A stretch of DNA of 64,000 nucleotides, taken from positions 28,210,001 to 28,274,000 of the forward strand of contig NC_081827.1 in the NCBI RefSeq assembly GCF_030867095.1, given 5' to 3'. Under the pieces are notes generated by a model. That model was not told the DNA's origin and searched no databases. It saw only the letters and a list, made by a program, of their open reading frames with translations. This DNA is from Alligator mississippiensis. Lineage: Eukaryota > Chordata > Crocodylia > Alligatoridae. Shown here one piece after another: positions 22,060 through 53,700 of this stretch (position 1 is the first letter of the stretch; every line of letters starts with the position of its first letter). Made by a program: the position numbers and the translations under genes.

Positions 22060-23863
22060 TTTTTGGTTGATCCTCGAATTTGAATCCCAGTGCATCAGCT
22101 AGACAACGTTGGCTCTTTTCCCCCAAAACACGCAGTTGAGATTTCGTGAGTCCAGAATGACCGAGAAGGAACCCAAACACGTTCCTTTCCTCCAATGTTC
22201 TTTGAGGAGACCACCATAGCTCTCGCCGGTTGTTAAATTCTTGACATCTTGGTCTCGGTGCTTCAACTGGGTACACCGAAGGTCGGTCTTTTACATCATT
22301 AGAAGTTCCTTCACCTTGTTTCATGAGCGCCTGTAGACGTGGGAGATGGCCCAAAAGAGTTCCCACTGGCTGACCCACCATCGGGTTCAAAAAGAGTCAG
22401 AGCGTAACAGCATTTGTCCCTCCATATACCTCTACACAGGTGTCTATAGCTTCCAGAGGTGTTGGAATTGCTCTGGGGTCTGATAGGTGGCGATGAGCCC
22501 ATCTTTCCTTGTGTTGGGCTGCCGTTAGCCCCATTGGATTCGCTCTTGGGCTCCATGAAAGATATGACACTCCAATTATGGCCAAGAGGAGCTGTTCCGC
22601 AGTAGCCTTCTGCGGGCGACCCTCATGCCAGGCGTGGAATTTGTGGGTTACCTGTCCCACTACAAGCGCCGGGAGTGGGATGGGCCAGTGTGTACTGTCC
22701 GTGACCACGTTCAGATCAGTAGCACGCCCTCCGCTCCACGCCGCTTGTCGGGTCAGGGCACTCGCTTCTTCCTTGTCTAAGATGTCAGATCCGAATTCTA
22801 CTATTAGTCGCCCCAACCACATGGCCAAAGTCTCTTCTGATTTTATTTTAGATTCTCTGCAAAGTTCCTGTATTTCTGGTCGGGTGCGCGTGCGAGAAGT
22901 AACAGTGGTACGCGTGGTACCTTCTTCATCTGCAACACGCTTCATCACAGCTATCGGGTGAGCTGCGGCGGAGAGAGAGTTAAATTCTTCAGGCGGGAGC
23001 GTTGGGTACATCCCTCCTCCCATTGCCCCCTCCCCATGGCAAGGAGGCGGGGCCGTTGGGAACGACGTCACCTCAGGGGGCGGAGTTGCTAGGCAGATCC
23101 CCGCCGGGTCTTCCGAAACTCCGCCCCTCCTTTCCGGGTTTTCCGGATGGCTCGCGTTTCTTTCAGCGCCATTTTCTATCAGCGGCATCATGCGGCCGGC
23201 GCTATTGATAAGCATCGCTCTGGAGCTCTCTGCCTTCCACTCCAGCGACTCCTTACCCACCGTATGCAGCTGAACCTCCAAATTTGCATATTCCCTTAGT
23301 AGACCCGCTACTGTATGGAACAACACATTCATCATTTTTCCCTTTTTCCACTTGGTTAAACCCCATCTGGGCAAGTGATGGCCCTTGGTCTCCAGGTCCT
23401 CCCGGAGCTGAACGAGAAGCTCATGACCCCGCGACCCAGGCACCAAATCCGGACAGTTGAACCAGTCCGTTGGGGTGGGTTCCCCTTCTTCCCTCAGGTA
23501 TCGGGTGCATTGAGCAAACTCCTGAGCAGGGGTCAGCTTTTCTGCCTTCCGCGCCTTCACCCCAGCTAGGGATATGGTCGATGTTTCCTCCGGGGGTCGA
23601 CAGTAGACCCGGTCGCTCCCCATTATACACCCGAACTCCCCAAGGGATAGCTTTGTTCTCCACTCTTTTATGACCACTTCTTCTTTCTTTACGGAGAAGT
23701 AGCCGTCAATATTTCGTTTATCCCCTTCTACCGCCTGGTGGTAGGCGATATGCGCCCATAGATCGTTTGCATTTTCCACGCAGCGGATCCCGGTGCGCCA
23801 AGGGCAGCACCCAATTAGGTTCATCTCCATCACCATGCCCTTAGATCCCATCCTCGTCACCAT
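22060..23863 (-). pseudogene. gag region of the retrovirus fossil
   Basis: Long coding block that begins at the inner edge of the 5' LTR, overlapping the primer-binding site, so the untranslated leader is very short or the real start is a downstream Met. A possible coiled-coil part (LLREYANLEVQLHTVG) precedes a Pro/Gly-rich middle and a capsid-like helical part (SEETLAMWLGRLIVEF). No CCHC zinc knuckle is visible, unlike most orthoretroviral Gag. Identity as Gag rests on position and length; I recognise no specific family. Confidence 0.7.
23845..23862 (-). other. Primer-binding site, probably serine tRNA
   Basis: Directly inside the 5' LTR the minus strand reads TGGTGACGAGGATGGGAT. From memory of the vertebrate tRNA-Ser(GCT) 3' end, its complement is TGGCGACGAGGATGGGAT, differing at one of 18 positions. 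The assignment rests on recall and not on a database match. Confidence 0.7.
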
Positions 23864-24446
23864 GTCTCAGACGGCCAGGGCCGACTTGAGGTGATCTAGA
23901 AATTACTCGGTTGTTGGGCGGGCTGGTGAATGGAGAGGCAGACAAAGCATATTGGTTGCAAATAAGCTTTACTTACGCCGCTAGTAGCCGCAACGCAGGT
24001 GGTCCGGTCGCTTAAACAACTACACGAGTTGCTCCAGCTGGCAAGGCTCAGGCCAGCGAATCCGTACACGAACCAGGCCGGCAGGGAAAGGGTACGTCGA
24101 GGGATGGCGCTCGGCGACGGGGAGACAAATCGATAGTTGATCAGGCTATAGATCAGCTCAGCCATGAGTCAGGAATCTTCAAAGTCACTCTGCAACGTGC
24201 TCAAAGTTCTTCGACTTGGGCGGAAGTTGCACAGAATTTTATACGGCTAACAAGCCAATCGCTAGCCGCCACGTAGGAATAATTTAGAACTGGCCAATAG
24301 TGGGACACAAATTTGCATACGAATGGCAGGAACTCTCTTGCACCGGAGTTTTCTGTTGCAACAGAAAACTTTTGCTGTGCACAGAGACTCTCATGTGGCA
24401 GGAAAATTCCACTGTGCCGAGGCACTAAAATCACTGGGTTGTGACA
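23863..24446 (-). repeat. 5' LTR of the retrovirus fossil
   Basis: 584 bp with canonical ends TGTCACAACC and CGTCTGAGACA in element direction. TATAAAA lies at 24,237-24,243 (minus), with an ATTGG box upstream at about 24,255-24,259, and an AGTAAA polyadenylation-type signal at 23,968-23,973. Differs from the 3' LTR at 12 positions with no indel. Confidence 0.95.
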
Positions 24447-25945
24447 AAGTCCATGGGGCCAAATGGAATATACCCAAGGGTGCTGAGGGAGTTCGCTGAC
24501 GAGATTGCAGAGCTATTGGCCATAATCTTTGAAAACTCACAGTGATCAAGGGAAGTCATGGATGATTGGAAAAGGGCAAACATAGTGCCCATGTTTAAGA
24601 AAGGGAACTACAGACCAGTCAGCCGCACCTCAGTCCCTGGAAAAATCATGGAGCAGATCCTCAAGGAATCCATTTCTAAGCACTTGGAGGAGAAGAAAGA
24701 GATCAGGAACAGTAAGCATGGATTCACCAAGGGCAAGTAATGCCTGACCAACCTGATTGCCTTCTATGATGAGGTGACTGGCTCTGTGGATGTGGGGAGA
24801 CTGGTGGATGTGATATACCTCGATTTTAGCAAGCCTTTTGATACGGTCTCCCACAACATTCTTGCAGGCAAGCTAAGGAAGCATATGAACGAATGGACTG
24901 TAAGGTGGATAGAAAACTGGCTGGAGCATTGGGCTCAGAGAGTAGTAATCAATGGCTCGATGTCTAGTTGGCAGCAGTATCAAGTGGACTGCCCCAGGGT
25001 CAGTCCTCGGGCCAGTTTTGTTCAATGTCTTCATCAGTGACCTGGAAGATGACAGAGTGCACCCTCAGCAAGTTTGCAGATGACACCAAGCTGGGGGGAG
25101 TAATAGATATGCTGGGGGGTAGGGCTAGGATTCAGAGTGACCTAGACAAATTGGAGGTTTGGGCCAAAAGAAATCTCAAGAGGTTCAACAAGGACAAGTG
25201 CAAAGTCCTGCACTTAGGATGGGACAATCCCATGCACCAGTACAGGCTGGGGGCTGACTGGCTGGGCAGCAGCTCTGCAGAAAAGGACCTGAGGGTTACA
25301 TGCTGAATATAACCCGGCAGTGTGCCCTTGTTGCCAAGAAGGCTAACAGCAAACTGGGCTGCATTGGTAGGAGTGTTGCCAGTAGATCAAAGAAAGTGAT
25401 TCTTCCCCTCTGTTCAGCACTGGTGAAGGCACAGCTGCAGTACTGTGTTCAGTTTTGGGCCCCCCACTACAGAAATGATGTGGACAAATTGGAGACAGTC
25501 CAGCAGAGGGCAACAAAAATGGTGAGGGGGTGAGGGACATGACTTATGAGGAAAGACTGAGGGAACAGGGCTTATTTAGTCTAGAGAATAGGAGACTGGA
25601 AGGGGACTTAATAGCAGCCTTCAACTACTTGAAGGGGGCTCAAAAGATGATGGATCTGGACTGTTCTCAGTGGTGGCAGATGACAGAACAGGGAGCAATA
25701 GTCTCAAATTGCAGCAAGGGAAGTGTAGGTTAGAGATTAGGAAAAACTTGCTCGCTAGGAGAGTAGTAAAGCACTGGAACAGGTTACCCAGAGAGGTGGT
25801 GGATGCTGCATCCTTGGAGATTTTTAAGACCCAGCTAGACAAAGCTTTGGCTGGGATGATCTATTTGGGGATGGTCCTGCCTTGAGCAGGGGGTTGGACT
25901 AGATGACCTCCTGAAGTCCCTTCCAACCTTAACTTTCTGATTGTA
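24447..25945 (+). mobile_element. CR1 LINE copy D, right part
   Basis: Resumes with AAGTCCATGGGGCC, which in other CR1 copies follows directly on the sequence left of the retrovirus. RT blocks: MDDWKRANIVPMFKKG near 24,558-24,605, SKFADDTKLGG near 25,068-25,100 and LQYCVQFWAPHY near 25,435-25,470. Several frame changes. The 3' UTR (GCAGGGGGTTGGACTAGATG) ends near 25,945 without an extended tail repeat. Confidence 0.9.
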
Positions 25946-26240
25946 TAAATATAACGAGGTCCACCTCCTTCAGGGAGCTAATCAAGCACTGCCACCTCCT
26001 GGCAGCCTTTGTCGTATGCAGAGAATGAGAACTGGCAAAGGCTGAATTGTCGGCGTAAGTCCGAGACTGAACTGCCACAGACATTTTAAAGACTACCTTA
26101 AAAAAATGATTTCTAGTAAGAGTTTTCCCCTGACAATAGTATTGCTCTTTTGGCATCTAGTCGACTGCTCCGCATACTCCTCGGTGGACTTACTGGTAGA
26201 TGCCTCTGGCATCATTAAAAAATAAGTGACCCCCAAAACA
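25946..26240. other. Short intergenic gap before the DLD CpG island
   Basis: No coding or repeat signal recognised. Confidence 0.5.
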
Positions 26241-26567
26241 CCAGTAGAGGCGAGGTTTAATTGAGAGGCCGTCTGGCTTTCCTCTCTCTTCCTGCACAGG
26301 CCGTGCAGGGCCTCGCCCCCGCAGACCCCGCTCGCCAACACGAAACTGCTCCGCATGTAGCCGGCGCTGCCCCGAGAGTTCGCAGCCGGGGGGCGGGGCC
26401 GCCGCGGGCCCTCCCAGGGCCTCATTTGCATGGCCCCGCCCCCACGCGGGCCGCCAGGCCAGGGGGCGCTCTGACCGCGACAGGCTCCTTCCGCCCTCCT
26501 CGGCGGCTCCACGGCCCCGCCCCCCGGGTCTAGTGCGCCTGCGCGAGTCCGCGGAGACCTTGGGGCA

Positions 26568-47048
<20,481 letters not shown>

Positions 47049-48040
47049 AATGAGAGCTGTTGTTTGTACAGATACAGTACATTTCTTCTGTAAATGAACT
47101 GCAGGCTTTTATGCAAGGTTGGGGCTCTGAATATTTCTGAGACAAAATTTAGTGAATCTTTGTTAAATGTCAACTATTTAAACAAACAGTAGGGTTTGGG
47201 CAAATGGAATTAGCCGGTCTTTGTAAATTAAATACAGAAACATCCTTGTTTGTGTATTATGAATGTTGCAAAAACAAGTTTGAGAGAACTTTAAAAAAGT
47301 AAAACAGCTTTTCACTGCAGCACAACCTGACCAGAGCTCTGGGCATCCTGCGACCCTCATTTGCTAGCCCAGAGGAATGTTGGCACTTAAAATGCCTCTG
47401 TCACCTCCGCACAAAAATGTTATGGCGTTCCTTACTGAAAGGATTAACTTAATATATTATAAGTACTTCTAAAATGCAAGAATTAAACTTTTGGTTACTT
47501 TGAACTAGTAAACTTGGGATTGCTTGGATGAGGTTACTGCAAGAGGACTGAAGTACCTTGTAGTTTTTGTTTCGGAAAGAAAATCTGATTGCGTGAGTAA
47601 CTTTTATCTCCATGCATCATGTTTTCATATTGAAAACCTGTCGATTTTTAAAATGTAGTTCTGCAAACAAAAAACAATCAAGTAGTTCCACAGGTCAAAA
47701 TTCAGTAAAGGGAATTCACTGAGCATTGTTGCCTCCTGATCTCGTTTCTAAGAATTTTCCGTCAGGGATTTTTAGGAAACAAAATCCTGAAGTGGCAGGT
47801 CGTCAAGCAGCATTAGCTTCAAATACACTGGACAGAAGTGGGATTAGACACCTCTTGCTCCTTCCAGACAAAGTCTGCAGCAGTGCTGCTTTGCCACAAA
47901 GGAATCAAAGATACTTTTTTCCTTCTCTGCTGTCTCCTGCACTGTTTTGTCTCTGCTCCTTTACTGCTTGTGCCCCTTTTCTTGTAGCAAAAAAAAAGTC
48001 TGTGGCCTTCCATGAATAAATATTTGTACTTCAGGTGGAG
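47049..48040 (+). other. DLD: DLD 3' untranslated region with candidate poly(A) signals
   Basis: Candidate signals are ATTAAA at 47,227-47,232 and 47,482-47,487 and a canonical AATAAA at 48,015-48,020. Which is used cannot be told; the distal one would give a UTR of about 1 kb. Confidence 0.55.
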
Positions 48041-50734
48041 GATCCTGCTTAGTCTCTATGAGGATGTGGCTATAGAGAAATTGATATGATACGTTCCTTC
48101 CTTGAGCTGTTAACAGAGAAACGCTGGTTGGAATGCTGCTGAGTTTCATGTAGCTAACTCCATACACTCCTTACTTGTCATGGCTCCTTTAGGCTTTGTC
48201 TGTACTAAGGATTTCCTGAGATTCTCTTAGCATGTTCTAGCACAGACTCAGCCTCACCAATGCTAGTCTGGTGCTTACCATCATGTCATCTAAAGCTGCA
48301 CTGATGCTGGAGATGTTTTGGAAGTGCTCAAGCAGTGTTCCTGAAACCAGACCTCCTGTTGTCTGCTGGGGATAGGTAATAGCTGACTGTGAAAGGAAGA
48401 AACTACAAATTAATAAGATCATTTTGTTTTAAGTGCTTATCTGTGAAGATGATGTTTGTAGTCTGACCAGTTAATGTACAAGAGTAAAATGCCCAATTCT
48501 AACAGGTCTTGCTTTATTTGAAAGTGCTTTATGGGTTTTATTCCTTCATGTACTTGGCTTATTTGTACTGTCTTGAATTTTCTAGAGTGACAGTTGGAGC
48601 TGCTGTTGTCCAAATGGCATCATTGCTCCCAGGCAACAATGACTGAGAAAGTTGCACCACTTCGTGCTCATCTTTGTCAGATTTTATTAGTTGTATCCTC
48701 CAGCTGTTTTTATATAGCTATTGAGCATGTATTGATCTGTATGGAATGTTAATTAATGGCAATTTATATAATTAGGCTAATCAGTATTTCTAGAAAAAGG
48801 CAAACAGGAAAAAAATGTGTCAATAGGACTCTCTTCTGTCCTCATAGTTCTCAGTGTGTGCGGAGGTGGATGGAGGCCAGTGCACTTCTGAGGCAAATTC
48901 AGCCAGGACTTGGTTTAAAAATCAAGTCCCTGTGGGTGTGTTTGGAAGCGCTAGCAAAGAGTCCCGGAGGGAAGCCAAGACAAGGTGTTTTATGAGTGTG
49001 AAAGACTTCTGGGAGGCTTAGAACAGAAGGAAAGCCTGTGCCTAGGACAAGTCACCTCTTCCTGTTGGCTAAATGCTGTGGGATGTTCATGTGGCACTAT
49101 ATAAGCTCTATATAAGTACCCTCTGTAGAAGGCCTGCTGTCTGCTTTCTAAAGTGATCAAAAATGGGAATGTTCAAATTCTTGCAAAAATTCTTCCTTTT
49201 TGTCAGTTTTTGATACTTTCCATAGCTGATTGAACAAACCTTATGCTCTTTCTGACAGAAATAAAACTTACAAATTTTGACTAGACTTATTGCTCTGAAT
49301 ATGTTTGGAGGATTGATCTTTCCAAACCCTCTTAAAATTAAATAAAATGCAAGGCCTTGAATTTTGGTAATGTATCATTAATCTGTCTGCTACCACTGAA
49401 TCACACAAAGGATGTTTGTAAAAGGTACTAAGAAAACCCAACTGCAGGTAAGTTTGCAATGCACAGACCAACATTCAGTGATGTTGTAATGGATGCCTAG
49501 TGTTGGGAATAAGCATGTATGCCACACAATTTAATGTATACAGTAGTGTCTTCTATGGGGATGGAAGTTGTGGGTACAGCTTTTGTTTTAACTTCACCGC
49601 TGAATCCAGTATGAACTGTGACTTAGATGTCTTGAGTTAAACTGTAAGCTTCACAATTAATTAAGGGTAAGCAAGAGGTGAAGTAGAGTAAGTCTTGATT
49701 TACCAAACCATTTTGTTTGTACAGGTCTATGTTCTGACAGTCTATGTCGGAGAAGGTAGATGCTGCTGCTCAGCAGTCAGCTATGTGTGCATCTCAAGTG
49801 TAACAGTTGGAAGGTGAAAAAAACATCCAGGAAAAATTGGCCCAAGAAAGAGGTCTGCATGTTTTGCCCTGGCTGGCAGCTGACAGTCAGAATTCCCCAA
49901 ATGCATAATGCACTCTGCATGAAGTTGACTTGGCCCTGTGCAGTCTAATTGGCTAATGTTGCAGACCATGCCATCTCAGAATGCATTGGAGAGTGTTGCA
50001 CGTTTCTCTTGGTATGTGGGGAGACTGAGTGTTACTTTAGCACTGCATTGTGCAGGCTATTAGTGAGCAAGTCGATGAGTTACTTGTGTGCAATAGCCTT
50101 TACATATTTTTAGAGGTTTTCTAGCTGTCTGATATGGTGCAGGATATCTGTTACTGTATATGGCATAACCAGGTCTTACTATGAATGGCATTTGCCTTTA
50201 CACAGTTCACTTTTTCCTGAAGTATTCAATTGTAGAGGGCTTGCCCTGCCCTTCTGACAGGGGGCTTAAAACCAGCTTTGGGTTCTAGCAACAAGTTTAA
50301 GGGGAAAAAACCTAAGAAGCCTCATCTGTGCTGACTTCTGTTTCCACAGCACAAATGACACACTTGTCCATGATCAGTGAATTGAAAGTTGTGGGTTAAA
50401 TCTATTAGCTCCTTGGGAGTCTAAATGGATATCATGTGGAGAGTAATTAAGCAGTCCTGCTCCAAAGACTACAGAGTAGAAATTCTGGTTAAAAACAGAC
50501 AGGGACAGCATTTCCTCACTCAAGGTAAAAAATAAGTTTTAAAAAATCCTGTACTTCAGAAAATGCAGCTCTTAATCAGAATTAACTGGTTGAAGCCCAG
50601 CTTGAGTGACAGTTTTATTAGAATATTCTAACTGGGTTAAACAAGATTTGCAGAAGCTAAAGAGATATTGTCTCTAGGTGCATTAGTAAAATTAACAATG
50701 GAGTTAATGAATCATACTACATACATACAGGGAT
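48041..50734. other. Intergenic between convergent DLD and LAMB1
   Basis: Apart from the exon-like segment at 48,279-48,386 on the minus strand, no gene or repeat was recognised. Confidence 0.45.
48279..48386 (-). other. Unassigned exon-like segment
   Basis: 108-nt minus-strand segment between a good acceptor (TTTCTTCCTTTCACAG) and a good donor (GTAAGC). It is open in the frame that starts on its first base and encodes 36 residues including QQTTGGLVSGTLLEHFQN. The length is divisible by three. I do not recognise the protein. It lies past the LAMB1 3' end, so it would belong to an unknown transcript or to a longer LAMB1 read-through. Confidence 0.35.
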
Positions 50735-53700
50735 ACAAAAGTACTGTGCTTTTATTTTCAATATAAAAAAGTTACTTGTCTTTGGTTTTATGACTTAAAC
50801 TCTGGTTAGAACCTGTCACCGTCTTCATGTGAGGTCAACAGTGAACAAATTTAATGCTTGAACAGGCAGTTTCCCCACAGTTACAAGCATGTGCTGTAAA
50901 CTGCAACTTTTTGGCTGATGGACTGTAAGAGGGAGCGCACTGTCTCTTCCAGCTCCACCAGTTGCTTTGCTTTGTCTTCCAACACTTTTTGATTGTTCTC
51001 ATATGTGTCCTCCAGATCTGCAAGGAAAGGGGAAAATTACTCTCTGCTATCAACAGTACATCTGAGTAGTTGGCTATCATAGTCATATTTGTATATATTC
51101 AATCTATAAAGTAGAGGAAAAGTACCTGAGATCCAGTAGTCTGGATCTCTGGGTTTATCCCATTTTTAGGGACCTACTGAATTCATGCTGGAAGTGGGCT
51201 CCACAGCGTATCCTTTAATCTTGCAGGTTCCCCTGTGCATGCCCCCCCCCCAGCTTCCAGCTTGCTCCCGATTGGTGGGGAGGCAAAAACCAGAGTTTTA
51301 AATATGGCACCATTTTTGCTACTCGACGCTGATGGGCCCTGGCAGCCACGCTGTCTGTTGCAAACTGGGCAGAAGGCAAAAACAGTGCCATATTAAAAAA
51401 GCATATTTTTCCTCCTGGCTGATCAGGAGTGAGCAGCTGGAGTAGGGGGAGGAAGAGCAGGGGAACCTGCAAAATAAAAGGAGCTTCTGCACACCCTGCT
51501 TCTGCTGTGAATTTGGTAGGTCTTTATACAAAACAAATGGGTAATGTGGAAACAAATAACCATAAATGTAAACATGAGATTTGGTCCTTTTCATTCATGC
51601 AATAAAAATGGTCTATTTGTAAAAAAATGATTGATCTGACTTAAAATTATACAGTGATTCTCTGCAACTGAGCTGAAGTTAAGGAGGAATAGGTTCCCAT
51701 TGAAGCAGATCTTTTCCTCTGTTTTTTTCCTAGCTGGTACAATGTTTCACGTTGCTTTATTTACTGTGTGTGGCTGGGTGTAGAACTCAAACTGTGATGC
51801 TGGATTTGTTTCAACTTTCTGGCAAAACTCACTTTTTTAAGCACTTTGCTGGCTCCAATTCATGCACCATGATCACAATGCACTTGGGCTGGGTATCTCA
51901 AAGCCCAAGGTACTTGTGATGGCAGGAAACACCAGCCTTTGGACAGAACCTGTATTCAGTTTGTTTTGAGGCCATGACACTTTTTTAAAGTACATTAGCT
52001 CTAGTTCAGGCCAGATACATTTGGAGAATTAGGAGTTGCAGATCATCTCAGCAGTGGGGGTGGCTGAATTGACATCTAGCTTAAAATATTTTGGGACCTT
52101 TTCAATGGAAGGCAGTTCTAAATATTGCATGTACATTTATGCCTGAATTTCATGCCACTTACTGCCATAAATTAATTTATCCTTTTCATCCTTCCATTGA
52201 TGAGATCACAAGCAATTGTGAAGGGAAACCCTGTTTCTTACACATGACATCTTACCCTTGAGTAGCTGGAGTTTGTTGTTTGCCTGGGCCAACAGTGCTT
52301 TAGCTTCATTTTGCAGTATTCCAGCTTTTTTCCTGGCTTCAGCAGACTCTTCTGCTTTCTTGGCAATCAGGTTTTCCACTCTTTTATATTTGTCATTCAA
52401 CTCCCTGTCCAGTACCTGCATTTACAGATTTGAACACAAGGCGGAGTTAATTGTTCAGAGAACTGTGTAAAGCAAACATACATTTTGGAACTTTAATCTG
52501 CTATTCTCATTAGATAGCATAGCACAAAGTGTTCATTATTGCAACCTCTGTTGTTCCAGCAACATTCATCTTCTGTTGTAGTTACCTTTTTCCTCCTTTA
52601 TATTAGCACTATGGCTTGTATTTAATAACTGATGGCTGGCATTCCTGCTGTTCAGCTATGCTCTCCAATTCTGTGACCGATCTCTGCAGTTTTAGCTTAT
52701 GGTAGTGTATATATTATCAGGATTCAGCCACAGCATTTCCATTAATTAAGGGGAGCTGTGAGCCTGAATCCTATGCAATTTTCCAAACTTAAAGCAAACA
52801 AATAGGTATTGCTTGTATAATCAAACAACTGGGACTTAAAGCAGGCACCTTCAGTGCTCTTCCAGTGATGCTGAACAGCTCTGAAATGGATAGTTGTTAT
52901 TTTACAAACACTGGTGCAAGCACATGAGGCTGATACAGGGCTGCCTCCTCAGCCATGCTTTGCTGTCTGCACCACATACTCAACATACAGAGTGGAAACA
53001 TTCTGGTAGGGTTGTTCAGTAAGGGTAGAGCTAACTCTCAGGCAATCCTTCTTGCAGTTCAGGGCCTGGGTTGGGCAGGAAAGGGGAGTGTATATTGGTC
53101 ACTGCATGCAGCTCTTTGGGTCCAATTCATGGATTAGAGTCCTGAGGACTTGTTGCTGCAAGTGACTAGCAACACAATACCAAAATTGAATAACTACTGC
53201 AAGTCTTTCCTTTGTTTTCTTCTTCCCCACTGAACAGGGTACCTTTTGTACTTAACTAGTGTTAAGTAGCACTTTAGATGCCCCTGGTTTAGATTTAATA
53301 GCTTAGTTTGAAGATTAATTTATTGCTTTTTGGCAGAAAGAAGAATTGCTCCTTTGAGAGAGCTGGGTCATATTGTAGAAAACAGTTTGGAGCCACAAGA
53401 CTTCCTTAGTGCTGTCCTTAACAATTGACAACAAAGTTGGTATTCTTTTGTTGTCACAAATGTACTAACAGATGTTGGGGAGAATTCTGCAGCCTTCTTT
53501 CTATATTTGCCACATCTTCGTGATATTTAGAAATTAACTATAAATTTAGAAATTAACTATAGAGACAGGATGTCTGGTTTTACCCTGAGATCTGGAATCT
53601 TTACTGCAGAGATTAATGTGATATGGGAATCCCCTAAAGAGCACCAGATTACAAGCATCTTGGTTGAAATGCTGTTTCATTCACAGATACAACAAAAGGG

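Larger units (their letters stand above)
16769..24446 (-). mobile_element. Endogenous retrovirus fossil carrying a captured NECTIN3-like gene
   Basis: Complete LTR-to-LTR proviral copy of 7,678 bp on the minus strand, inserted in CR1 copy D. Order in its own direction: 5' LTR, primer-binding site, gag, protease, reverse transcriptase, RNase H, integrase, splice acceptor, intronless NECTIN3-like segment in the env position, polypurine tract, 3' LTR. The 5-bp duplication AAGTC flanks it (16,764-16,768 and 24,447-24,451). It is broken, with roughly five interruptions over the whole coding length, but structurally full. Family placement is open: a 5-bp duplication, a serine-tRNA primer site and GYHNAP in the RT hint at a class III (ERV-L-like) relation, while DTGAQ in the protease is shared more widely. 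No env-like sequence is visible. Confidence 0.93.

Noticed and set aside
47178-48167. Small open frames in the DLD 3' region as separate genes
   Set aside because: No splice signals, domains or codon pattern; they lie in the expected 3' UTR.
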